Assembly: GCA_029964075.1 (NCBI GenBank)
Contig: CM057148.1
Location: 26,777,916-26,841,915, forward strand
Source of the DNA: Patiria pectinifera
Taxonomy: Eukaryota; Echinodermata; Asteroidea; Valvatida; Asterinidae
Direction: 5' to 3'
DNA: 64,000 nucleotides
Below, piece after piece: positions 31,501 to 46,900 of the stretch (position 1 is its first letter; the number at the start of each line of letters is the position of its first letter). The notes beneath the pieces were generated by a model. That model worked only from the letters and a program-made list of their open reading frames with translations, had not been told where the DNA came from and ran no database searches. The position numbers and the translations under genes were made by a program.

Positions 31501-34500
31501 AGGTGCATGATGCCCCCAGTTTCGTTTTTGTGCAGTAAGTCCCATAGCAAGGGCTGTCAGCGCCAGCCGACATGGCTCTCATGTGTCGCGGTCTAAAGGT
31601 ACCTTATCATGGATGGATTTTGACAAACTATACCTTGTTGGATGGCAGATGAATGGGTCAACAAGTTAACAAATCGGCAAAGCTGCAGACTTGAAACTTT
31701 TGGAGTGAGCTCAGAACGTAGGTAAATGATGCCCCCAGTTTCGTTTTTGTGCAGTAAGTCCCATAGCAAGGGCTGTCAGCGCCAGCCGACATGGCTCTCA
31801 TGTGTCGCGGTCTAAAGGTACCTTATCATGGATGGATTTTGACAAACTATACCTTGTTGGATGGCGGATGAATGGGTCAACAAGCTGACAAATCGGCAAA
31901 GCTTCAGACTTGAAACTTTTGGAGTGAGCCCCAGACGTACGTGCCTGATGCCCACAGTTTCGTTTTTGTGCAGTAAGTCCCATAGCAAGGGCTGTCAGCG
32001 CCAGCCGACATGGCTCTCATGTGTCGCGGTCTAAAGGTACCTTATCATAGATGGATTTTGACAAACTATACCTTGTTGGATGGCAGATGAATGGGTCAAC
32101 AAGCTGACAAATCGGCAAAGCTTCAGACTTGAAACTTTTGGAGTGAGCCCCAGACGTAGGTGCATGATGCCCCCAGTTTCGTTTTTGTGCAGTAAGTCCC
32201 ATAGCAAGGGCTGTCAGCGCCAGCCGACATGGCTCTCATGTGTCGCGGTCTAAAGGTACCTTATCATGGATGGATTTTGACAAACTATACCTTGTTGGAT
32301 GGCGGATGAATGGGTCAACAGGCTGACAAATCGGCAAGGCTTCAGACTTGAAACTTTTGGAGTGAGCTTAAGACGTAGGTGCATGATGCCCCCAGTTTCG
32401 TTTTTGTGCAGTAAGTCCCATAGCAAGGGCTGTCAGCGCCAGCCGACATGGCTCTCATGTGTCGCGGTCTAAAGGTACCTTATCATGGATGGATTTTGAC
32501 AAACTATACCTTGTTGGATGGCGGATGAATGGGTCAACAAGCTGACAAATCGGCAAAGCTTCAGACTTGAAACTTTTGGAGTGAGCCTAAGACGTAGGTA
32601 CATGATGCCCCCAGTTTCGTTTTTGTGCAGTAAGTCCCATAGCAAGGGCTGTCAGCGCCAGCCGACATGGCTCTCATGTGTCGCGGTCTAAAGGTACCTT
32701 ATCATGGATGGATTTTGACAAACTATACCTTGTTGGATGGCGGATGAATGGGTCAACAAGCTGACAAATCGGCAAAGCTTCAGACTTGAAACTTTTGGAG
32801 TGAGCCTCAGACGTAGGTGCATGATGCCCCAGTTTCGTTTTTGTGCAGTAAGTCCCATAGCAAGGGCTGTCAGCGCCAGCCGACATGGCTCTCATGTGTC
32901 GCGGTCTAAAGGTACCTTATCATGGATGGATTTTGACAAACTATACCTTGTTGGATGGCGGATGAATGGGTCAACAAGCTGACAAATCGGCAAAGCTTCA
33001 GACTTGAAACTTTTGGAGTGAGCGTCAGACGTAGGTACATGATGCCCCCAGTTTCGTTTTTGTGCAGTAAGTCCCATAGCAAGGGCTGTCAGCGCCAGCC
33101 GACATGGCTCTCATGTGTCGCGGTCTAAAGGTACCTTATCATGGATGGATTTTGACAAACTATACCTTGTTGGATGGCGGATGAATGGGTCAACAAGCTG
33201 ACAAATCGGCAAAGCTTCAGACTTGAAACTTTTGGAGTGAGCCCCAGACGTAGGTACATGATGCCCCCAGTTTCGTTTTTGTGCAGTAAGTCCCATAGCA
33301 AGGGCTGTCAGCGCCAGCCGACATGGCTCTCATGTGTCGCGGTCTAAAGGTACCTTATCATGGATGGATTTTGACAAACTATACCTTGTTGGATGGCGGA
33401 TGAATGGGTCAACAAGCTGACAAATCGGCAAAGCTTCAGACTTGAAACTTTTGGAGTGAGCCCCAGACGTAGGTACATGATGCCCCCAGTTTCGTTTTTG
33501 TGCAGTAAGTCCCATAGCAAGGGCTGTCAGCGCCAGCCGACATGGCTCTCATGTGTCGCGGTCTAAAGGTACCTTATCATGGATGGATTTTGACAAACTA
33601 TACCTTGTTGGATGGCGGATGAATGGGTCAACAAGCTGACAAATCGGCAAAGCTTCAGACTTGAAACTTTTGGAGTGAGCCCCAGACGTAGGTGCATGAT
33701 GCCCCAGTTTCGTTTTTGTGCAGTAAGTCCCATAGCAAGGGCTGTCAGCGCCAGCCGACATGGCTCTCATGTGTCGCGGTCTAAAGGTACCTTATCATGG
33801 ATGGATTTTGACAAACTATACCTTGTTGGATGGCAGATGAATGGGTCAACAAGCTGACAAATCGGCAAAGCTTCAGACTTGAAACTTTTGGAGTGAGCCC
33901 CAGACGTAGGTACATGATGCCCCCAGTTTCGTTTTTGTGCAGTAAGTCCCATAGCAAGGGCTGTCAGCGCCAGCCGACATGGCTCTCATGTGTCGCGGTC
34001 TAAAGGTACCTTATCATGGATGGATTTTGACAAACTATACCTTGTTGGATGGCAGATGAATGGGTCAACAAGCTGACAAATCGGCAAAGCTTCAGACTTG
34101 AAACTTTTGGAGTGAGCCCCAGACGTAGGTGCATGATGCCCCAGTTTCGTTTTTGTGCAGTAAGTCCCATAGCAAGGGCTGTCAGCGCCAGCCGACATGG
34201 CTCTCATGTGTCGCGGTCTAAAGGTACCTTATCATGGATGGATTTTGACAAACTATACCTTGTTGGATGGCGGATGAATGGGTCAACAAGCTGACAAATC
34301 GGCAAAGCTTCAGACTTGAAACTTTTGGAGTGAGCGTCAGACGTAGGTGCATGATGCCCCCAGTTTCGTTTTTGTGCAGTAAGTCCCATAGCAAGGGCTG
34401 TCAGCGCCAGCCGACATGGCTCTCATGTGTCGCGGTCTAAAGGTACCTTATCATGGATGGATTTTGACAAACTATACCTTGTTGGATGGCGGATGAATGG

Positions 34501-37500
34501 GTCAACAAGCTGACAAATCGGCAAAGCTTCAGACTTGAAACTTTTGGAGTGAGCCCCAGACGTAGGTACATGATGCCCCAGTTTCGTTTTTGTGCAGTAA
34601 GTCCCATAGCAAGGGCTGTCAGCGCCAGCCGACATGGCTCTCATGTGTCGCGGTCTAAAGGTACCTTATCATGGATGGATTTTGACAAACTATACCTTGT
34701 TGGATGGCGGATGAATGGGTCAACAAGCTGACAAATCGGCAAAGCTTCAGACTTGAAACTTTTGGAGTGAGCCTCAGACGTAGGTGCATGATGCCCCCAG
34801 TTTCGTTTTTGTGCAGTAAGTCCCATAGCAAGGGCTGTCAGCGCCAGCCGACATGGCTCTCATGTGTCGCGGTCTAAAGGTACCTTATCATGGATGGATT
34901 TTGACAAACTATACCTTGTTGGATGGCGGATGAATGGGTCAACAAGCTGACAAATCGGCAAAGCTTCAGACTTGAAACTTTTGGAGTGAGCCTCAGACGT
35001 AGGTGCATGATGCCCCCAGTTTCGTTTTTGTGCAGTAAGTCCCATAGCAAGGGCTGTCAGCGCCAGCCGACATGGCTCTCATGTGTCGCGGTCTAAAGGT
35101 ACCTTATCATGGATGGATTTTGACAAACTATACCTTGTTGGATGGCAGATGAATGGGTCAACAAGCTGACAAATCGGCAAAGCTTCAGACTTGAAACTTT
35201 TGGAGTGAGCCCCAGACGTAGGTACATGATGCCCCCAGTTTCGTTTTTGTGCAGTAAGTCCCATAGCAAGGGCTGTCAGCGCCAGCCGACATGGCTCTCA
35301 TGTGTCGCGGTCTAAAGGTACCTTATCATGGATGGATTTTGACAAACTATACCTTGTTGGATGGCGGATGAATGGGTCAACAAGCTGACAAATCGGCAAA
35401 GCTTCAGACTTGAAACTTTTGGAGTGAGCCCCAGACGTAGGTGCATGATGCCCCCAGTTTCGTTTTTGTGCAGTAAGTCCCATAGCAAGGGCTGTCAGCG
35501 CCAGCCGACATGGCTCTCATGTGTCGCGGTCTAAAGGTACCTTATCATGGATGGATTTTGACAAACTATACCTTGTTGGATGGCGGATGAATGGGTCAAC
35601 AAGCTGACAAATCGGCAAAGCTTCAGACTTGAAACTTTTGGAGTGAGCCTCAGACGTAGGTGCATGATGCCCCAGTTTCGTTTTTGTGCAGTAAGTCCCA
35701 TAGCAAGGGCTGTCAGCGCCAGCCGACATGGCTCTCATGTGTCGCGGTCTAAAGGTACCTTATCATGGATGGATTTTGACAAACTATACCTTGTTGGATG
35801 GCAGATGAATGGGTCAACAAGCTGACAAATCGGCAAAGCTTCAGACTTGAAACTTTTGGAGTGAGCCCCAGACGTAGGTACATGATGCCCCAGTTTCGTT
35901 TTTGTGCAGTAAGTCCCATAGCAAGGGCTGTCAGCGCCAGCCGACATGGCTCTCATGTGTCGCGGTCTAAAGGTACCTTATCATGGATGGATTTTGACAA
36001 ACTATACCTTGTTGGATGGCGGATGAATGGGTCAACAAGCTGACAAATCGGCAAGGCTTCAGACTTGAAACTTTTGGAGTGAGCCCCAGACGTAGGTGCA
36101 TGGTGCCCCAGTTTCGTTTTTATGCAGTAAGTCCCATAGCAAGGGCTGTCAGCGCCAGCCGACATGGCTCTCATGTGTCGCGGTCTAAAGGTACCTTATC
36201 ATGGATGGATTTTGACAAACTATACCTTGTTGGATGGCGGATGAATGGGTCAACAAGCTGACAAATCGGCAAAGCTTCAGACTTGAAACTTTTGGAGTGA
36301 GCCCCAGACGTAGGTGCATGATGCCCCCAGTTTCGTTTTTGTGCAGTAAGTCCCATAGCAAGGGCTGTCAGCGCCAGCCGACATGGCTCTCATGTGTCGC
36401 GGTCTAAAGGTACCTTATCATAGATGGATTTTGACAAACTATACCTTGTTGGATGGCAGATGAATGGGTCAACAAGCTGACAAATCGGCAAAGCTTCAGA
36501 CTTGAAACTTTTGGAGTGAGCCCCAGACGTAGGTACATGATGCCCCAGTTTCGTTTTTGTGCAGTAAGTCCCATAGCAAGGGCTGTCAGCGCCAGCCGAC
36601 ATGGCTCTCATGTGTCGCGGTCTAAAGGTACCTTATCATGGATGGATTTTGACAAACTATACCTTGTTGGATGGCGGATGAATGGGTCAACAAGCTGACA
36701 AATCGGCAAAGCTTCAGACTTGAAACTTTTGGAGTGAGCCCCAGACGTAGGTGCATGATGCCCCCAGTTTCGTTTTTGTGCAGTAAGTCCCATAGCAAGG
36801 GCTGTCAGCGCCAGCCGACATGGCTCTCATGTGTCGCGGTCTAAAGGTACCTTATCATGGATGGATTTTGACAAACTATACCTTGTTGGATGGCGGATGA
36901 ATGGGTAAACAAGCTGACAAATCGGCAAGGCTTCAGACTTGAAACTTTGGGAGTGAGCCCAGACGTAGGTGCATGATGCCCCCAGTTTCGTTTTTGTGCA
37001 GTAAGTCCCATAGCAAGGGCTGTCAGCGCCAGCCGACATGGCTCTCATGTGTCGCGGTCTAAAGGTACCTTATCATGGATGGATTTTGACAAACTATACC
37101 TTGTTGGATGGCGGATGAATGGGTCAACAAGCTGACAAATCGGCAAAGCTTCAGACTTGAAACTTTTGGAGTGAGCCCCAGACGTAGGTACATGATGCTC
37201 CAGTTTCGTTTTTGTGCAGTAAGTCCCATAGCAAGGGCTGTCAGCGCCAGCCGACATGGCTCTCATGTGTCGCGGTCTAAAGGTACCTTATCATGGATGG
37301 ATTTTGACAAACTATACCTTGTTGGATGGCGGATGAATGGGTCAACAAGCTGACAAATCGGCAAAGCTTCAGACTTGAAACTTTTGGAGTGAGCCCCAGA
37401 CGTAGGTACATGATGCCCCCAGTTTCGTTTTTGTGCAGTAAGTCCCATAGCAAGGGCTGTCAGCGCCAGCCGACATGGCTCTCATGTGTCGCGGTCTAAA

Positions 37501-38137
37501 GGTACCTTATCATGGATGGATTTTGACAAACTATACCTTGTTGGATGGCGGATGAATGGGTCAACAAGCTGACAAATCGGCAAAGCTTCAGACTTGAAAC
37601 TTTTGGAGTGAGCCCCAGACGTAGGTGCATGATGCCCCCAGTTTCGTTTTTGTGCAGTAAGTCCCATAGCAAGGGCTGTCAGCGCCAGCCGACATGGCTC
37701 TCATGTGTCGCGGTCTAAAGGTACCTTATCATGGATGGATTTTGACAAACTATACCTTGTTGGATGGCGGATGAATGGGTCAACAAGCTGACAAATCGGC
37801 AAAGCTTCAGACTTGAAACTTTTGGAGTGAGCCTCAGACGTAGGTGCATGATGCCCCAGTTTCGTTTTTGTGCAGTAAGTCCCATAGCAAGGGCTGTCAG
37901 CGCCAGCCGACATGGCTCTCATGTGTCGCGGTCTAAAGGTACCTTATCATGGATGGATTTTGACAAACTATACCTTGTTGGATGGCGGATGAATGGTTCA
38001 ACAAGCTGACAAATCGGCAAAGCTTCAGACTTGAAACTTTTGGAGTGAGCCCCAGACGTACGTGCCTGATGCCCACAGTTTCGTTTTTGTGCAGTAAGTC
38101 CCATAGCAAGGGCTGTCAGCGCCAGCCGACATGGCTC

Positions 38138-40985
38138 TCATGTGTCGCGGTCTAAAGGTACCTTATCATGGATGGATTTTGACAAACTATACCTTGTTGG
38201 ATGGCGGATGAATGGGTCAACAAGCTGACAAATCGGCAAAGCTTCAGACTTGAAACTTTTGGAGTGAGCCCCAGACGTAGGTACATGATGCCCCAGTTTC
38301 GTTTTTGTGCAGTAAGTCCCATAGCAAGGGCTGTCAGCGCCAGCCGACATGGCTCTCATGTGTCGCGGTCTAAAGGTACCTTATCATGGATGGATTTTGA
38401 CAAACTATACCTTGTTGGATGGCGGATGAATGGGTCAACAAGCTGACAAATCGGCAAAGCTTCAGACTTGAAACTTTTGGAGTGAGCCCCAGACGTAGGT
38501 GCATGATGCCCCCAGTTTCGTTTTTGTGCAGTAAGTCCCATAGCAAGGGCTGTCAGCGCCAGCCGACATGGCTCTCATGTGTCGCGGTCTAAAGGTACCT
38601 TATCATGGATGGATTTTGACAAACTATACCTTGTTGGATGGCGGATGAATGGGTCAACAAGCTGACAAATCGGCAAAGCTTCAGACTTGAAACTTTTGGA
38701 GTGAGCCCCAGACGTAGGTGCATGATGCCCCCAGTTTCGTTTTTGTGCAGTAAGTCCCATAGCAAGGGCTGTCAGCGCCAGCCGACATGGCTCTCATGTG
38801 TCGCGGTCTAAAGGTACCTTATCATGGATGGATTTTGACAAACTATACCTTGTTGGATGGCGGATGAATGGGTCAACAAGCTGACAAATCGGCAAAGCTT
38901 CAGACTTGAAACTTTTGGAGTGAGCCCCAGACGTAGGTACATGATGCCCCAGTTTCGTTTTTGTGCAGTAAGTCCCATAGCAAGGGCTGTCAGCGCCAGC
39001 CGACATGGCTCTCATGTGTCGCGGTCTAAAGGTACCTTATCATGGATGGATTTTGACAAACTATACCTTGTTGGATGGCGGATGAATGGGTCAACAAGCT
39101 GACAAATCGGCAAAGCTTCAGACTTGAAACTTTTGGAGTGAGCCCCAGACGTAGGTGCATGATGCCCCCAGTTTCGTTTTTGTGCAGTAAGTCCCATAGC
39201 AAGGGCTGTCAGCGCCAGCCGACATGGCTCTCATGTGTCGCGGTCTAAAGGTACCTTATCATGGATGGATTTTGACAAACTATACCTTGTTGGATGGCGG
39301 ATGAATGGGTCAACAAGCTGACAAATCGGCAAAGCTTCAGACTTGAAACTTTTGGAGTGAGCCTCAGACGTAGGTGCATGATGCCCCCAGTTTCGTTTTT
39401 GTGCAGTAAGTCCCATAGCAAGGGCTGTCAGCGCCAGCCGACATGGCTCTCATGTGTCGCGGTCTAAAGGTACCTTATCATGGATGGATTTTGACAAACT
39501 ATACCTTGTTGGATGGCGGATGAATGGGTCAACAAGCTGACAAATCGGCAAAGCTTCAGACTTGAAACTTTTGGAGTGAGCCCCAGACGTAGGTACATGA
39601 TGCCCCAGTTTCGTTTTTGTGCAGTAAGTCCCATAGCAAGGGCTGTCAGCGCCAGCCGACATGGCTCTCATGTGTCGCGGTCTAAAGGTACCTTATCATG
39701 GATGGATTTTGACAAACTATACCTTGTTGGATGGCGGATGAATGGGTCAACAAGCTGACAAATCGGCAAAGCTTCAGACTTGAAACTTTTGGAGTGAGCC
39801 CCAGACGTAGGTGCATGATGCCCCCAGTTTCGTTTTTGTGCAGTAAGTCCCATAGCAAGGGCTGTCAGCGCCAGCCGACATGGCTCTCATGTGTCGCGGT
39901 CTAAAGGTACCTTATCATGGATGGATTTTGACAAACTATACCTTGTTGGATGGCGGATGAATGGGTCAACAAGCTGACAAATCGGCAAAGCTTCAGACTT
40001 GAAACTTTTGGAGTGAGCCCCAGACGTAGGTGCATGATGCCCCAGTTTCGTTTTTGTGCAGTAAGTCCCATAGCAAGGGCTGTCAGCGCCAGCCGACATG
40101 GCTCTCATGTGTCGCGGTCTAAAGGTACCTTATCATAGATGGATTTTGACAAACTATACCTTGTTGGATGGCAGATGAATGGGTCAACAAGCTGACAAAT
40201 CGGCAAAGCTTCAGACTTGAAACTTTTGGAGTGAGCCCCAGACGTAGGTACATGATGCCCCCAGTTTCGTTTTTGTGCAGTAAGTCCCATAGCAAGGGCT
40301 GTCAGCGCCAGCCGACATGGCTCTCATGTGTCGCGGTCTAAAGGTACCTTATCATGGATGGATTTTGACAAACTATACCTTGTTGGATGGCGGATGAATG
40401 GGTCAACAAGCTGACAAATCGGCAAAGCTTCAGACTTGAAACTTTTGGAGTGAGCTCCAGACGTAGGTGCATGATGCCCCCAGTTTCGTTTTTGTGCAGT
40501 AAGTCCCATAGCAAGGGCTGTCAGCGCCAGCCGACATGGCTCTCATGTGTCGCGGTCTAAAGGTACCTTATCATGGATGGATTTTGACAAACTATACCTT
40601 GTTGGATGGCAGAGGAATGGGTCAACAAGCTGACATATCGGCAAAGCTTAAGACTTGAAACTTTTGGAGTGAGCCCCAGACGTAGGTGCATGGTGGCCCC
40701 CAGTTTCGTTTTTGTGCAGTAAGTCCTATAGCAAGGGCTGTCAGCGCCAGCCGACATGGCTCTCATGTGTCGCGGTCTAAAGGTACCTTATCATGGATGG
40801 ATTTTGACAAACTATACCTTGTTGGATGGCGGATGAATGGGTCAACAAGCTGACAAATCGGCAAAGCTTCAGACTTGAAACTTTTGGAGTGAGCCCCAGA
40901 CGTAGGTACATGATGCCCCAGTTTCGTTTTTGTGCAGTAAGTCCCATAGCAAGGGCTGTCAGCGCCAGCCGACATGGCTCTCATG
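38138..40985. repeat. Local three-unit higher-order register in the satellite
   Basis: Units of the GTACATG type start at 38138, 38794, 39450 and 40105, and again at 40763, at steps of 655-658 bp. Units of the GTGCATG type fill the two positions between them. An alternating two-unit pattern is seen at about 42074-42950. Confidence 0.6.
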
Positions 40986-43900
40986 TGTCGCGGTCTAAAG
41001 GTACCTTATCATGGATGGATTTTGACAAACTATACCTTGTTGGATGGCGGATGAATGGGTCAACAAGCTGACAAATCGGCAAAGCTTCAGACTTGAAACT
41101 TTTGGAGTGAGCCCCAGACGTAGGTACATGATGCCCCAGTTTCGTTTTTGTGCAGTAAGTCCCATAGCAAGGGCTGTCAGCGCCAGCCGACATGGCTCTC
41201 ATGTGTCGCGGTCTAAAGGTACCTTATCATGGATGGATTTTGACAAACTATACCTTGTTGGATGGCGGATGAATGGGTCAACAAGCTGACAAATCGGCAA
41301 AGCTTCAGACTTGAAACTTTTGGAGTGAGCCTCAGACGTAGGTGCATGATGCCCCCAGTTTCGTTTTTGTGCAGTAAGTCCCATAGCAAGGGCTGTCAGC
41401 GCCAGCCGACATGGCTCTCATGTGTCGCGGTCTAAAGGTACCTTATCATGGATGGATTTTGACAAACTATACCTTGTTGGATGGCGGATGAATGGGTCAA
41501 CAAGCTGACAAATCGGCAAAGCTTCAGACTTGAAACTTTTGGAGTGAGCCCCAGACGTAGGTGCATGATGCCCCCAGTTTCGTTTTTGTGCAGTAAGTCC
41601 CATAGCAAGGGCTGTCAGCGCCAGCCGACATGGCTCTCATGTGTCGCGGTCTAAAGGTACCTTATCATGGATGGATTTTGACAAACTATACCTTGTTGGA
41701 TGGCGGATGAATGGGTCAACAAGCTGACAAATCGGCAAAGCTTCAGACTTGAAACTTTTGGAGTGAGCCCCAGACGTAGGTGCATGATGCCCCAGTTTCG
41801 TTTTTGTGCAGTAAGTCCCATAGCAAGGGCTGTCAGCGCCAGCCGACATGGCTCTCATGTGTCGCGGTCTAAAGGTACCTTATCATGGATGGATTTTGAC
41901 AAACTATACCTTGTTGGATGGCGGATGAATGGGTCAACAAGCTGACAAATCGGCAAAGCTTCAGACTTGAAACTTTTGGAGTGAGCCCCAGACGTATGTG
42001 CATGATGCCCCCAGTTTCGTTTTTGTGCAGTAAGTCCCATAGCAAGGGCTGTCAGCGCCAGCCGACATGGCTCTCATGTGTCGCGGTCTAAAGGTACCTT
42101 ATCATAGATGGATTTTGACAAACTATACCTTGTTGGATGGCGGATGAATGGGTCAACAAGCTGACAAATCGGCAAAGCTTCAGACTTGAAACTTTTGGAG
42201 TGAGCCCCAGACGTAGGTACATGATGCCCCCAGTTTCGTTTTTGTGCAGTAAGTCCCATAGCAAGGGCTGTCAGCGCCAGCCGACATGGCTCTCATGTGT
42301 CGCGGTCTAAAGGTACCTTATCATGGATGGATTTTGACAAACTATACCTTGTTGGATGGCGGATGAATGGGTCAACAAGCTGACAAATCGGCAAAGCTTC
42401 AGACTTGAAACTTTTGGAGTGAGCCCCAGACGTAGGTGCATGATGCCCCCAGTTTCGTTTTTGTGCAGTAAGTCCCATAGCAAGGGCTGTCAGCGCCAGC
42501 CGACATGGCTCTCATGTGTCGCGGTCTAAAGGTACCTTATCATGGATGGATTTTGACAAACTATACCTTGTTGGATGGCGGATGAATGGGTCAACAAGCT
42601 GACAAATCGGCAAAGCTTCAGACTTGAAACTTTTGGAGTGAGCCCCAGACGTAGGTACATGATGCCCCCAGTTTCGTTTTTGTGCAGTAAGTCCCATAGC
42701 AAGGGCTGTCAGCGCCAGCCGACATGGCTCTCATGTGTCGCGGTCTAAAGGTACCTTATCATGGATGGATTTTGACAAACTATACCTTGTTGGATGGCGG
42801 ATGAATGGGTCAACAAGCTGACAAATCGGCAAAGCTTCAGACTTGAAACTTTTGGAGTGAGCCCCAGACGTAGGTGCATGATGCCCCCAGTTTCGTTTTT
42901 GTGCAGTAAGTCCCATAGCAAGGGCTGTCAGCGCCAGCCGACATGGCTCTCATGTGTCGCGGTCTAAAGGTACCTTATCATGGATGGATTTTGACAAACT
43001 ATACCTTGTTGGATGGCGGATGAATGGGTCAACAAGCTGACAAATCGGCAAAGCTTCAGACTTGAAACTTTTGGAGTGAGCCCCAGACGTAGGTACATGA
43101 TGCCCCAGTTTTGTTTTTGTGCAGTAAGTCCCATAGCAAGGGCTGTCAGCGCCAGCCGACATGGCTCTCATGTGTCGCGGTCTAAAGGTACCTTATCATG
43201 GATGGATTTTGACAAACTATACCTTGTTGGATGGCGGATGAATGGGTCAACAAGCTGACAAATCGGCAAAGCTTCAGACTTGAAACTTTTGGAGTGAGCC
43301 CCAGACGTAGGTACATGATGCCCCCAGTTTCGTTTTTGTGCAGTAAGTCCCATAGCAAGGGCTGTCAGCGCCAGCCGACATGGCTCTCATGTGTCGCGGT
43401 CTAAAGGTACCTTATCATGGATGGATTTTGACAAACTATACCTTGTTGGATGGCGGATGAATGGGTCAACAAGCTGACAAATCGGCAAAGCTTCAGACTT
43501 GAAACTTTTGGAGTGAGCCCCAGACGTAGGTACATGATGCCCCAGTTTCGTTTTTGTGCAGTAAGTCCCATAGCAAGGGCTGTCAGCGCCAGCCGACATG
43601 GCTCTCATGTGTCGCGGTCTAAAGGTACCTTATCATGGATGGATTTTGACAAACTATACCTTGTTGGATGGCGGATGAATGGGTCAACAAGCTGACAAAT
43701 CGGCAAAGCTTCAGACTTGAAACTTTTGGAGTGAGCCCCAGACGTAGGTACATGATGCCCCCAGTTTCGTTTTTGTGCAGTAAGTCCCATAGCAAGGGCT
43801 GTCAGCGCCAGCCGACATGGCTCTCATGTGTCGCGGTCTAAAGGTACCTTATCATGGATGGATTTTGACAAACTATACCTTGTTGGATGGCGGATGAATG

Positions 43901-46900
43901 GGTCAACAAGCTGACAAATCGGCAAAGCTTCAGACTTGAAACTTTTGGAGTGAGCCCCAGACGTAGGTACATGATGCCCCCAGTTTCGTTTTTGTGCAGT
44001 AAGTCCCATAGCAAGGGCTGTCAGCGCCAGCCGACATGGCTCTCATGTGTCGCGGTCTAAAGGTACCTTATCATGGATGGATTTTGACAAACTATACCTT
44101 GTTGGATGGCGGATGAATGGGTCAACAAGCTGACAAATCGGCAAAGCTTCAGACTTGAAACTTTTGGAGTGAGCTCCAGACGTAGGTACATGATGCCCCC
44201 AGTTTCGTTTTTGTGCAGTAAGTCCCATAGCAAGGGCTGTCAGCGCCAGCCGACATGGCTCTCATGTGTCGCGGTCTAAAGGTACCTTATCATGGATGGA
44301 TTTTGACAAACTATACCTTGTTGGATGGCGGATGAATGGGTCAACAAGCTGACAAATCGGCAAAGCTTCAGACTTGAAACTTTTGGAGAGCCCCAGACGT
44401 AGGTACATGATGCCCCAGTTTCGTTTTTGTGCAGTAAGTCCCATAGCAAGGGCTGTCAGCGCCAGCCGACATGGCTCTCATGTGTCGCGGTCTAAAGGTA
44501 CCTTATCATGGATGGATTTTGACAAACTATACCTTGTTGGATGGCGGATGAATGGGTCAACAAGCTGACAAATCGGCAAAGCTTCAGACTTGAAACTTTT
44601 GGAGTGAGCCCCAGACGTAGGTACATGATGCCCCCAGTTTCGTTTTTGTGCAGTAAGTCCCATAGCAAGGGCTGTCAGCGCCAGCCGACATGGCTCTCAT
44701 GTGTCGCGGTCTAAAGGTACCTTATCATGGATGGATTTTGACAAAATATACCTTGTTGGATGGCGGATGAATGGGTCAACAAGCTGACAAATCGGCAAAG
44801 CTTCAGACTTGAAACTTTTGGAGTGAGCCCCACACGTAGGTACATGATGCCCCAGTTTCGTTTTTGTGCAGTAAGTCCCATAGCAAGGGCTGTCAGCGCC
44901 AGCCGACATGGCTCTCATGTGTCGCGGTCTAAAGGTACCTTATCATGGATGGATTTTGACAAACTATACCTTGTTGGATGGCGGATGAATGGGTCAACAA
45001 GCTGACAAATCGGCAAAGCTTCAGACTTGAAACTTTTGGAGTGAGCCCCAGACGTAGGTACATGATGCCCCCAGTTTCGTTTTTGTGCAGTAAGTCCCAT
45101 AGCAAGGGCTGTCAGCGCCAGCCGACATGGCTCTCATGTGTCGCGGTCTAAAGGTACCTTATCATGGATGGATTTTGACAAACTATACCTTGTTGGATGG
45201 CGGATGAATGGGTCAACAAGCTGACAAATCGGCAAAGCTTCAGACTTGAAACTTTTGGAGTGAGCCCCAGACGTAGGTGCATGATGCCCCCAGTTTCGTT
45301 TTTGTGCAGTAAGTCCCATAGCAAGGGCTGTCAGCGCCAGCCGACATGGCTCTCATGTGTCGCGGTCTAAAGGTACCTTATCATGGATGGATTTTGACAA
45401 ACTATACCTTGTTGGATGGCAGATGAATGGGTCAACAAGCTGACAAATCGGCAAAGCTTCAGACTTGAAACTTTTGGAGTGAGCCCCAGACGTAGGTACA
45501 TGATGCCCCAGTTTCGTTTTTGTGCAGTAAGTCCCATAGCAAGGGCTGTCAGCGCCAGCCGACATGGCTCTCATGTGTCGCGGTCTAAAGGTACCTTATC
45601 ATGGATGGATTTTGACAAACTATACCTTGTTGGATGGCGGATGAATGGGTCAACAAGCTGACAAATCGGCAAAGCTTCAGACTTGAAACTTTTGGAGTGA
45701 GCCCCAGACGTAGGTACATGATGCCCCAGTTTCGTTTTTGTGCAGTAAGTCCCATAGCAAGGGCTGTCAACGTCAGCCGACATGGCTCTCATGTGTCGCG
45801 GTCTAAAGGTACCTTATCATGGATGAATTTTGACAAACTATACCTTGTTGGATGGCGGATGAATGGGTCAACAAGCTGACAAATCGGCAAAGCTTCAGAC
45901 TTGAAACTTTTGGAGTGAGCCCCAGACGTAGGTACATGATGCCCCCAGTTTCGTTTTTGTGCAGTAAGTCCCATAGCAAGGGCTGTCAGCGCCAGCCGAC
46001 ATGGCTCTCATGTGTCGCGGTCTAAAGGTACCTTATCATGGATGGATTTTGACAAACTATACCTTGTTGGATGGCGGATGAATGGGTCAACAAGCTGACA
46101 AATCGGCAAAGCTTCAGACTTGAAACTTTTGGAGTGAGCCCCAGACTTAGGTACATGATGCCCCAGTTTCGTTTTTGTGCAGTAAGTCCCATAGCAAGGG
46201 CTGTCAGCGCCAGCCGACATGGCTCTCATGTGTCGCGGTCTAAAGGTACCTTATCATGGATGGATTTTGACAAACTATACCTTGTTGGATGGCGGATGAA
46301 TGGGTCAACAAGCTGACAAATCGGCAAAGCTTCAGACTTGAAACTTTTGGAGTGAGCCCCAGACGTAGGTGCATGATGCCCCCAGTTTCGTTTTTGTGCA
46401 GTAAGTCCCATAGCAAGGGCTGTCAGCGCCAGCCGACATGGCTCTCATGTGTCGCGGTCTAAAGGTACCTTATCATGGATGGATTTTGACAAACTATACC
46501 TTGTTGGATGGCGGATGAATGGGTCAACAAGCTGACAAATCGGCAAAGCTTCAGACTTGAAACTTTTGGAGTGAGCCCCAGACGTAGGTACATGATGCCC
46601 CCAGTTTCGTTTTTGTGCAGTAAGTCCCATAGCAAGGGCTGTCAGCGCCAGCCGACATGGCTCTCATGTGTCGCGGTCTAAAGGTACCTTATCATGGATG
46701 GATTTTGACAAACTATACCTTGTTGGATGGCGGATGAATGGGTCAACAAGCTGACAAATCGGCAAAGCTTCAGACTTGAAACTTTTGGAGTGAGCCCCAG
46801 ACGTAGGTGCATGATGCCCCCAGTTTCGTTTTTGTGCAGTAAGTCCCATAGCAAGGGCTGTCAGCGCCAGCCGACATGGCTCTCATGTGTCGCGGTCTAA

